Shown: positions 1-4,807 of the stretch, one piece after another
Numbering within the stretch: the first letter of the stretch is position 1
Layout: the number at the start of each line of letters is the position of its first letter
DNA from: Treponema sp.
Lineage (GTDB): Bacteria > Spirochaetota > Spirochaetia > Treponematales > Breznakiellaceae
Direction: 5' to 3'
Assembly (NCBI GenBank): GCA_009785545.1
Contig: WQWD01000102.1
Coordinates: forward strand, 1 to 7,945
DNA length: 7,945 nucleotides
The notes under the pieces: model-generated
Databases searched by the model: none
Seen by the model: the letters and a program-made list of their open reading frames with translations, nothing else
What the model was told of the DNA's origin: nothing
Made by a program: the position numbers and the translations under genes

Positions 1-236
1 AATCGGACATGGAAAAACACCAGATTGATGAAAAAATGTGGGGATTGTTTGACACATCTAAACAAGATCCCCTAGGTGATGATTTTATTTTCTGGCGTTT
101 GACAAGCCGGCTGTTTCCTGATGAATTGCAGTCAGATATTATTTCCGAATGGTGGACTTACTTTGTAAGAGTTACCCCCTCTGGTGCAGCTTTCGTAGAA
201 ATGAGTTCTCGCCGACCAGAGAGAGTTTGGCGATAG
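1..236 (+). CDS. C-terminal part of a lipoprotein paralogue, cut by the window edge
   Basis: This is the 3' end of a gene that begins before the window. The open frame runs from base 3 to the TAG at 234-236. The internal ATG at base 9 is probably not the true start, because the same Met lies deep inside the complete paralogue that follows (residue 139 of 214). The two are about 93% identical in DNA over the shared 230 bases, with roughly 17 substitutions and one 6-base insertion here that adds Pro-Glu near the end. Both end in Val-Trp-Arg. The product is therefore inferred to be a lipoprotein like its neighbour, but its signal peptide is out of view. The function is not recognised. The C-terminal segment is charged and rich in Trp and Phe, without any motif I know. 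The next gene starts 72 bases downstream on the same strand, so the two may be co-transcribed. Confidence 0.75.
   Translation, partial: SDMEKHQIDEKMWGLFDTSKQDPLGDDFIFWRLTSRLFPDELQSDIISEWWTYFVRVTPSGAAFVEMSSRRPERVWR
1..236 (+). repeat. Direct repeat, copy 1 of the lipoprotein C-terminal region
   Basis: Bases 1-236 match 724-953 in the same orientation. The first 43 bases are identical, as is a 39-base run in the middle. Hand alignment gives about 17 substitutions and one 6-base indel. Homology stops at the stop codons: the 3' flanks (237 onward and 954 onward) are unrelated. On the left it continues past the window edge. This is a tandem gene duplication and not a mobile repeat. Confidence 0.9.
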
Positions 237-251
237 TACAACGGTATTATC

Positions 252-283
252 AGAGCTGGATAAACAATTTATACGACAGCTCT
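252..283 (+). other. Weak hairpin between the two lipoprotein genes
   Basis: The arms AGAGCTG (252-258) and CAGCTCT (277-283) can pair. Inside the loop a second small stem, ATAAA/TTTAT around CAA (260-272), is also possible. It is not followed by a run of T, so it is a poor terminator. It lies between the stop of the first lipoprotein gene and the ribosome binding site of the second. It could be an mRNA stability or processing structure, or chance. Confidence 0.3.
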
Positions 284-295
284 ATCGGTAACAGT

Positions 296-301
296 AGGAG
301 G
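296..301 (+). promoter_or_regulatory. Ribosome binding site that decides the lipoprotein start
   Basis: AGGAGG lies one base before an ATG at 303 and seven bases before an ATG at 309. A one-base gap is too short for initiation, so the ATG at 309 is the likely start. This removes two residues (Met-Ser) from the longest possible reading. Confidence 0.8.
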
Positions 302-308
302 AATGAGT

Positions 309-953
309 ATGAAAACAGGAAATTTTTTTACAAAGCTAACAGCAAAAGCCATATTGGTTTTTCTACCAATAACTTTAATGGGTTGTGATTTTTTTGGATC
401 CGGCGCCGAAGCGATGTATGATCTTGGTTTCAGTGTTAGAAACGAAACCACGTCAACTTTGAGTGTTAGGCTGGTTGCAGGCGAAATACCGTCTATAAAC
501 GCCGGTTTTGAAGAACTAGTACCCATTCCTCGCAATGAAAACCATACCAGCAATACCGTAACTCCCGGAAACAATGTTCTTCTGTTCTATTTTGGCACTG
601 TCGGCATTTTTTATCATCTTGGAAAAGCTATAAGGCAAGAACAAGATATGATTATTTCTTTTGTTTTTACCATAAGCCGTGGCAATGAAATAATATACAG
701 AGTTGTCGGCTGGGATGTTCCGGAATCGGACATGGAAAAACACCAGATTGATGAAAAAATGTGGGGGTTATTTGACACATCTGAACAGGATCCCCTGGGT
801 GATGATTTTATTTTCTGGCGTTTGAGAAGCGGGCTGTTTCCTGATGAATTGCAGTCAGATATTATTTCCGAACGTTGGACTTACTTTGTAAGAGTTACCC
901 CTTCCGGTGCAGCTTTCGAAGAAATGACCTCTCGTCGACGAGTTTGGCGGTAG
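309..953 (+). CDS. Hypothetical lipoprotein (214 aa), second of a tandem pair
   Basis: The function is not recognised. The N-terminus is a lipoprotein signal peptide: Lys residues at 2, 9 and 13, a hydrophobic stretch from about 14 to 24, and the lipobox Leu-Met-Gly-Cys with Cys26 as the expected lipidated residue. The mature protein should be membrane-anchored. No sorting rule is assumed for which membrane. Residues about 35-60 alternate polar and hydrophobic residues in a way that suggests beta strands. The last 77 residues are the part duplicated in the preceding partial gene, and residues 139 onward are nearly identical to it. Start choice rests on the AGGAGG at 296-301. Two runs of seven T lie in the first 30 codons (323-329 and 389-395). 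The gene is closed by a strong terminator at 961-992. It is sure as a coding and exported protein; its role is unknown. Confidence 0.85.
   Translation: MKTGNFFTKLTAKAILVFLPITLMGCDFFGSGAEAMYDLGFSVRNETTSTLSVRLVAGEIPSINAGFEELVPIPRNENHTSNTVTPGNNVLLFYFGTVGIFYHLGKAIRQEQDMIISFVFTISRGNEIIYRVVGWDVPESDMEKHQIDEKMWGLFDTSEQDPLGDDFIFWRLRSGLFPDELQSDIISERWTYFVRVTPSGAAFEEMTSRRRVWR
724..953 (+). repeat. Direct repeat, copy 2 of the lipoprotein C-terminal region
   Basis: This is the partner of bases 1-236. By hand count the differences are about evenly divided between silent and amino-acid-changing ones. Replacements seen include Lys to Glu, Arg to Gly, Trp to Arg and Val to Glu, plus loss of a Pro-Glu pair. 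Conservation of frame in both copies indicates that both are, or recently were, translated. Confidence 0.9.
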
Positions 954-960
954 TAGAGAT

Positions 961-992
961 GAAAGGGGCTGTAATTTGCAGCCCCTTTCTTG
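961..992 (+). terminator. Rho-independent terminator after the lipoprotein gene
   Basis: GAAAGGGGCTG (961-971) pairs perfectly over 11 bp with CAGCCCCTTTC (979-989) across a 7-base loop, and is followed by a short T-rich tail. It begins eight bases after the stop codon. The GC-rich stem core and its position make this the clearest terminator in the window. The T tail is short and broken by C and G, so termination may be incomplete. Confidence 0.82.
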
Positions 993-1078
993 TGCGTTCC
1001 CTTCATGATCACCGCAGATAAGTATGTGACATTTAGATAATTGGAACTAATTTTCATAAATATAGCTTAATTTATGAC

Positions 1079-1083
1079 GGAGG
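1079..1083 (+). promoter_or_regulatory. Ribosome binding site supporting a TTG start
   Basis: GGAGG sits seven bases before TTG at 1091. There is no ATG at that spacing, and the signal peptide begins directly at the TTG, so TTG is the likely initiation codon. The rest of 993-1078 is AT-rich intergenic sequence. I see no pair of promoter hexamers there with good spacing. Confidence 0.7.
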
Positions 1084-1090
1084 TATTACA

Positions 1091-1762
1091 TTGCTTTCTA
1101 ATAAAAAGCTTTTGTTAACTATTCTTTTTTATTTCCTATTTGTTTTTACAATAAACTTATATGCAAATTACAATGACTCTTCAAATATATTTTTTGATTC
1201 TGTTTCATACGATCCTTTAACTATAATTGGTTTATTCGTTTTTTTTATAACGCCGGAAGATGAATCTAATTTAAATTTTTTATGGTTTGCAGGCGAAACA
1301 AATCGTATTACAGCAAATCATCGGGAAATAGGAACAGGTTTAATTTTAAACAGAAATAGAGCTGCTCTTACAACAAGATTAAGAACATACAATAACAGGG
1401 AAATGCAAAATGGTTTCTTTTGGGGTGTATTCGGTTTGCTTGAATGGAGAAGAATGTATTGGTTTTTCAATGAAAATTCTGAACTTACAGTAAGTAATCC
1501 CTTTTGGGGTACTACCAAAGGGTATGCATATCACAGCATTGGAGTTACAGGGGGAGTTGAAACAGGATTCAGAATACGAACAAACAATTCAGGTATAACA
1601 ATATTTTTGGGACTGGGAATTCCGCTATTTTATTGTTTTGGCAATTTGCCGCCCCAAGCCAATATGAGAGAATTTTATCTCAATAATATACTACCCAGAT
1701 CTGTTAATATTGGGATAAGATTGGACTCGTTCACTGGGACAAACCGTCATAATAATAGGTAA
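1091..1762 (+). CDS. Hypothetical exported protein, possibly outer-membrane (223 aa)
   Basis: The family is not recognised. The N-terminus is a secretion signal: Lys5-Lys6, a long hydrophobic core at about 7-22, and a plausible signal peptidase I site Leu-Tyr-Ala at 23-25. A second hydrophobic stretch lies at 43-53. The remainder has several segments of alternating polar and hydrophobic residues (about 80-100, 147-165, 168-183, 204-213) and is rich in Gly, Asn, Phe and Tyr, as in outer-membrane beta-barrels. The C-terminus lacks the usual terminal aromatic residue, so a barrel is only suggested. The gene is visibly more AT-rich than thrS or the U32 gene. Translation starts at TTG behind a good GGAGG. 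It is converging with the DeoR-family gene, with 74 bases between their stops and no convincing terminator. A lipoprotein gene lies upstream but a terminator separates them. Confidence 0.75.
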   Translation: MLSNKKLLLTILFYFLFVFTINLYANYNDSSNIFFDSVSYDPLTIIGLFVFFITPEDESNLNFLWFAGETNRITANHREIGTGLILNRNRAALTTRLRTYNNREMQNGFFWGVFGLLEWRRMYWFFNENSELTVSNPFWGTTKGYAYHSIGVTGGVETGFRIRTNNSGITIFLGLGIPLFYCFGNLPPQANMREFYLNNILPRSVNIGIRLDSFTGTNRHNNR

Positions 1763-1836
1763 CAGAGATTTTTATGTATTTTTATTCGTGCAAAGGGGTT
1801 GTTGATTCCAATTCTTCGCAGGTAAAAATATGCCCC

Positions 1837-2658
1837 TTACTCCCCTTTATCCGTATACAGTATTGGCGGCTGACCCGGAAATTTTCGCCATTTGATTTTT
1901 TCTTCGACAGCGGATACTTTGTGAAGCTGCACATTGTTTCTGATAAGCGAAGTCTCGGCTTCTTTGGGAATTTTGTCATCAGTAAAAACTCCCGTAATTT
2001 TATCAAATTCGACCATGACGTATGTTCCGCAATGATTGAACTTATTTGATTCTGTCAACATATAAACTTGTTTAACATGATTTGTAAGGTCAGATGCGGT
2101 TTCAACGCAAAGATAATCATTGCCGGTAAACCCTTTTTGCGGGTTAAAACCATCCGTGCCTAAAAAGAATTTATCAATGTAAAAATGTTTTGCACAGATT
2201 GTGGTCATTGATCCAATCAATGTCTGCGATTCGGGCTGGAAACATCCGCCTAAAAGGATTATTTTTACTTTTGGCAGATGATGAGTATAATTTGCGATAA
2301 AAACAGAATTGGTGATTATAGTAACATTTTTTTTGGAAAGCAAAAGTTCTTCCGCAAATATCGCACAGCAAGAACCAGATTCAATCATGACAGTTTCGTC
2401 GTCTTCGATTGTCTGCACAGCGGCGGCAGCGATTTTTCTTTTTATCGAATAATTAAAAGCCAGCCGCTTGCTGATATTGTTATCTTCGTCAAGGCTGATG
2501 TAACCGTGAGCACGGCGAATTATCCCGTGTTTTTCGAGGCTATCCAAATCTTTGCGCAAAGTTACATGGGATACATCGATCATTTCCGCAAGCATTGAAG
2601 ATTTAATACTTTTATTATTAGCCAATACATCCATAATTCTGACAGCTCTGTCTTTCAT
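1837..2658 (-). CDS. DeoR/GlpR-family transcriptional regulator (273 aa)
   Basis: This is a cytoplasmic repressor of the type that usually senses a phosphorylated sugar or sugar derivative. Residues about 1-56 form the DeoR winged helix-turn-helix: the recognition region at 29-43 reads Val-Ser-His-Val-Thr-Leu-Arg-Lys-Asp-Leu, followed by an Arg-Arg-Ala-His-Gly wing. Residues about 65-250 form the DeoRC sensor domain, with Glu-Ser-Gly-Ser (93-96), Thr-Asn-Ser (116-118), Leu-Gly-Gly (136-138) and a phosphosugar-isomerase-like fold pattern. Where most relatives have Asp-Ser-Gly-Thr/Ser this one has Glu-Ser-Gly-Ser-Cys-Cys. The later Asp-x-Ser-Lys-Phe motif is replaced by Glu-Ser-Asn-Lys-Phe (203-207). 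About 25 C-terminal residues extend past the usual end. The start is set by GGAGGT six bases upstream. No sugar transport or catabolic gene is adjacent, so the target is unknown. The family call is firm; the ligand is not. Confidence 0.9.
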   Translation of the reverse strand: MKDRAVRIMDVLANNKSIKSSMLAEMIDVSHVTLRKDLDSLEKHGIIRRAHGYISLDEDNNISKRLAFNYSIKRKIAAAAVQTIEDDETVMIESGSCCAIFAEELLLSKKNVTIITNSVFIANYTHHLPKVKIILLGGCFQPESQTLIGSMTTICAKHFYIDKFFLGTDGFNPQKGFTGNDYLCVETASDLTNHVKQVYMLTESNKFNHCGTYVMVEFDKITGVFTDDKIPKEAETSLIRNNVQLHKVSAVEEKIKWRKFPGQPPILYTDKGE

Positions 2659-2664
2659 CTGAGA

Positions 2665-2670
2665 ACCTCC
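2665..2670 (-). promoter_or_regulatory. Ribosome binding site of the DeoR-family gene
   Basis: GGAGGT on the minus strand lies six bases before the ATG at 2658 and fixes the start. It also fits the helix-turn-helix beginning immediately after the N-terminus. Confidence 0.8.
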
Positions 2671-2819
2671 GATTTATTCGTTTGTCTAAAATAAACGTTG
2701 TAAAAACTGTTCCAAAACTTTCAAACCAAAGGCTCGTGTTTTAAAGCAAGCTCATAAATTCAAAGATAACTAATTTTAAGAAACAGTCAAGGAAATTCGG
2801 TTGTATAGTCCTTTAATTT

Positions 2820-2863
2820 TACTTATTGTACAAGGAATTGAATAATTCCTTGTACAATAAGTA
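2820..2863. repeat. Perfect 20-bp inverted repeat with a 4-base loop
   Basis: The left arm TACTTATTGTACAAGGAATT (2820-2839) and its exact complement (2844-2863) are separated by GAAT. The pairing is perfect over 20 bp and would form a very stable hairpin in RNA from either strand, or a cruciform in DNA. Neither side is followed by a T tract in the direction of transcription, so it does not look like a standard terminator. It is the core of the candidate MITE. Confidence 0.95.
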
Positions 2864-2876
2864 TTTACAATCGGAA

Positions 2877-2905
2877 ATAGTCAATTAATAAAATTAATTG
2901 ACTAT
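2877..2905 (-). terminator. AT-rich hairpin 3' of thrS, possible weak terminator
   Basis: ATAGTCAATTAAT (2877-2889) pairs perfectly over 13 bp with 2893-2905 across a 3-base loop. It begins 17 bases after the thrS stop codon, where a terminator would be expected. The stem has only two G-C pairs, and the minus strand continues TTCCGATTG without a T run, so efficient termination is doubtful. It also coincides with the right end of the candidate inverted-repeat element and may exist for that reason alone. Confidence 0.35.
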
Positions 2906-2922
2906 ATTTTGCTCTTAATTTT

Positions 2923-4719
2923 TTATAATTCCAAAGAACGGCTTGTAATTTTTTCGAGAATATACGCGGCAAACTCCTCGATTTTCATCGCAGGAAGCTG
3001 TCTGCCGTCACGAAGGCGAATTGCCGCTGTGCCTTCGTCCGCTTCACGCTGACCAACGACAAGCATATAAGGAATCTTGCGTGTTTGACAGTTACGGATT
3101 TTTGCGTTCATTCGATCATCGCTTAGTTCGGTGGTTAAATATAAATTGCATACTCCGCTTGTTTGCGCTTTAAGTTCTTGCGCTACTTTTTGGGCATACT
3201 CGTTAAAAGTTTCCGATACGGGAATTACGGCAACTTGTTCGGGAGCAATCCAGACAGGAAAAGCGCCGCCAAAGTGTTCGATAAGAACGCCGAAAAATCG
3301 TTCCATGCTGCCTAAAAGTGCCCGATGGATCATGTAGGGGCGTTTGTGCTGGCCGTCGGTATCAACAAATGTCATGTCGAAGCGTTCAGGTTCGTTAAAA
3401 TCAAATTGTATAGTCGTCATCTGCCATTCACGACCTAAAGCGTCTTTGATTTTTAGATCGATCTTGGGGCCGTAAAAAGCGCCGCCGCCTTCGTCAACTT
3501 CGTAAGCAACGCCCTCGGCATTTATTGCGTTACGCAAACTATCAAGAGCGGCGTCCCATCGATCCTGCTCGCCGACACTGTCTTTTGGTCTTGTGGCAAG
3601 ATAAGCTTTAATGTCATTAAACCCAAAAACCTTCCATAGGCTGAGGCTGAAACGCAGTACTTCACGAATCTCGCTTTCCATTTGCTGCGGCGTGCAGATA
3701 ATGTGAGCATCATCCTGAGTAAAACCACGTACACGCAAAAGACCGTGCAAAACGCCGGAGCGCTCGTAACGATAAACGGTTCCAAGCTCCGCCCAGCGAA
3801 GAGGCAGGTCACGGTAAGAATGTCCCTTATTATTGTAGACTAATATATGAAACGGACAATTCATCGGCCTTATGTAATAATCCTGATTGTCGATTTCCAT
3901 CGAGCTGTACATTCCCTCTTTGTAAAAACCAAGATGGCCAGATGTTTCCCAAAGCCAGCTCTTGCCGATGTGAGGCGTGTAAAGGATTTCGTAACCGTTG
4001 CGATAATGCAGTTGCCGCCAAAAATCTTCGATGGCAACTCTCATTCTGCCGCCGTGAGGATGCCAGTAGATAAGACCTGCGCCTGCTTCTTCGTGAGTCG
4101 AAAAAAGATCCAACTCCTTGCCAAGACGGCGGTGATCCCTCTTTTCGACTTCTTCAAGAAATGCCAGATATGCTTTTAAATCTTTTGGATTCTCCCATGC
4201 TGTTCCGTAAATGCGAGTGAGCATTGGGCGTTTTTCATCACCACGCCAGTATGCGCCGGCTATGTTTTGCAGTTTGAAAGCAGCAGAGTTGATCTCCCGT
4301 GTGTTGGCAACGTGCGGCCCCCTGCAAAGGTCTCCCCACAGAGCAGCTCCGTCGGTGTTATGATTTTCGTAAATTGAAATGTCCTCGCCCTCAGGCAGCT
4401 CGTTTATCAGCTCGATCTTAAATTGTTCATCTGCAAATCGTGTTAACGCATCTGCACGGTTTAATGTTACTTTTACAAAATCCTGACGGCTTTCGATGAT
4501 TTTTTTCATCTCAGCTTCGATAGCAGGAAGGTCTTCGTTAGTGATAGGGTTGGGAAAAAGAAAATCGTAGTAAAAACCATTTTCGATAGCAGGGCCGATG
4601 GCGGTCTTTGTCCCGGGAAATAGTTTTGTTACAGCTTGAGCCATGATATGACTTACGGAGTGCCGAATCGCTGCCAGCTTTTCAGCGGCATTTTGTTGTT
4701 TGTTTTCTGACATAAACAT
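2923..4719 (-). CDS. thrS: Threonine--tRNA ligase lacking the TGS domain
   Basis: This cytoplasmic class II synthetase attaches threonine to tRNA-Thr using ATP and hydrolyses mischarged Ser-tRNA-Thr. The editing domain is at the N-terminus, with His20-x3-His24 and Cys132-x3-His136. The catalytic core follows from about residue 200. The zinc ligands are Cys288, His339 and His465, with the same spacing (51 and 126 residues) as Cys334, His385 and His511 of the E. coli enzyme. Motif 2 carries Tyr-Arg-Tyr-Glu-Arg-Ser-Gly and Arg-Val-Arg-Gly-Phe-Thr-Gln-Asp-Asp-Ala-His, and motif 3 follows His465. The anticodon-binding domain occupies about 492-590. At 598 residues it is some 45 shorter than the E. 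coli enzyme because the TGS domain is absent: the editing domain begins almost at the start. Two ATGs (4719 and 4713) are possible and neither has a good ribosome binding site. No T-box leader fits in the 81-base upstream gap. Confidence 0.97.
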   Translation of the reverse strand: MFMSENKQQNAAEKLAAIRHSVSHIMAQAVTKLFPGTKTAIGPAIENGFYYDFLFPNPITNEDLPAIEAEMKKIIESRQDFVKVTLNRADALTRFADEQFKIELINELPEGEDISIYENHNTDGAALWGDLCRGPHVANTREINSAAFKLQNIAGAYWRGDEKRPMLTRIYGTAWENPKDLKAYLAFLEEVEKRDHRRLGKELDLFSTHEEAGAGLIYWHPHGGRMRVAIEDFWRQLHYRNGYEILYTPHIGKSWLWETSGHLGFYKEGMYSSMEIDNQDYYIRPMNCPFHILVYNNKGHSYRDLPLRWAELGTVYRYERSGVLHGLLRVRGFTQDDAHIICTPQQMESEIREVLRFSLSLWKVFGFNDIKAYLATRPKDSVGEQDRWDAALDSLRNAINAEGVAYEVDEGGGAFYGPKIDLKIKDALGREWQMTTIQFDFNEPERFDMTFVDTDGQHKRPYMIHRALLGSMERFFGVLIEHFGGAFPVWIAPEQVAVIPVSETFNEYAQKVAQELKAQTSGVCNLYLTTELSDDRMNAKIRNCQTRKIPYMLVVGQREADEGTAAIRLRDGRQLPAMKIEEFAAYILEKITSRSLEL

Positions 4720-4778
4720 AGAGTATCTTTTTTTCGGATAAAAGTCTATGAGGAACTTGCTCTTCCTTTGCGATAGAT

Positions 4779-4807
4779 ATTTAACTATAATGGAATAACT
4801 ATGACAA
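4779..4807 (-). promoter_or_regulatory. Possible thrS promoter
   Basis: On the minus strand TTGTCA (4807-4802) is followed after 17 bases by TTAAAT (4784-4779), about 60 bases before the thrS start. The match to sigma-70 consensus is 5/6 and 4/6. The -35 would lie inside the first codons of the divergent U32 gene and the -10 next to its -10. This is a guess from spacing and sequence; AT-rich DNA gives such matches by chance. Confidence 0.3.
4786..4791 (+). promoter_or_regulatory. Consensus -10 box immediately before the U32 gene
   Basis: A perfect TATAAT lies only nine bases before the ATG at 4801. Transcription would begin near 4798, leaving almost no 5' leader. No convincing -35 is seen at 16-18 bases upstream and there is no TGn extension. 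If this box is not used, GGA at 4792-4794 could act as a weak ribosome binding site on a longer transcript. Confidence 0.45.

Larger units (their letters stand above)
2804..2906. mobile_element. Candidate miniature inverted-repeat element (103 bp, MITE-like)
   Basis: The ends at 2804-2828 and 2882-2906 (reverse complement) match at 21 of 25 positions, both beginning TATAGTC and sharing TTAATTTTA and ending in TTG. Similarity stops sharply outside these ends. The outermost TA at each side could be a TA target duplication, as made by IS630/Tc1-mariner-type elements, or simply part of the repeat. In the middle lies a perfect 20-bp palindrome (2820-2839 with 2844-2863, loop GAAT). The right terminal repeat is itself a 13-bp hairpin (2877-2889 with 2893-2905). 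There is no coding capacity. It sits between the DeoR-family gene and the 3' end of thrS, a neutral place for an insertion. The alternative is a cluster of terminator or mRNA-end structures. Only other copies in the genome would settle it. Confidence 0.45.

Noticed and set aside
1036..1041. GATAAT as a -10 box for the gene at 1091
   Set aside because: No acceptable -35 lies 16-18 bases upstream, and AT-rich spacers yield such hexamers by chance.
1793..1838. AAGGGG and CCCCTT arms that could form a bidirectional terminator between the exported-protein gene and the DeoR-family gene
   Set aside because: The stem is only six base pairs with a 34-base loop, overlaps the regulator's stop codon and has no T tract at the right position on either strand.
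1774..2598. Plus-strand frames at 1774-2049 and 2278-2598 opposite the DeoR-family gene
   Set aside because: They are the antisense of a well-matched regulator gene; no ribosome binding site or domain is seen.
2679..2697. CGTTT...AAACG inverted repeat upstream of the DeoR-family gene as a self-operator
   Set aside because: The arms are only five bases with a nine-base spacer in AT-rich DNA; there is no second copy to support it.
2820..2863. Calling the 20-bp palindrome a rho-independent terminator
   Set aside because: No T run follows the stem on either strand, and it lies about 60 bases beyond the thrS stop with another hairpin in between.
3847..4179. 110-codon plus-strand frame inside thrS
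   Set aside because: It is opposite the conserved thrS core, with no start signal and no coherent protein features.
4720..4800. T-box or other leader controlling thrS
   Set aside because: The whole divergent gap is 81 bases, too short for a T-box, and it contains no terminator hairpin or T-box consensus.
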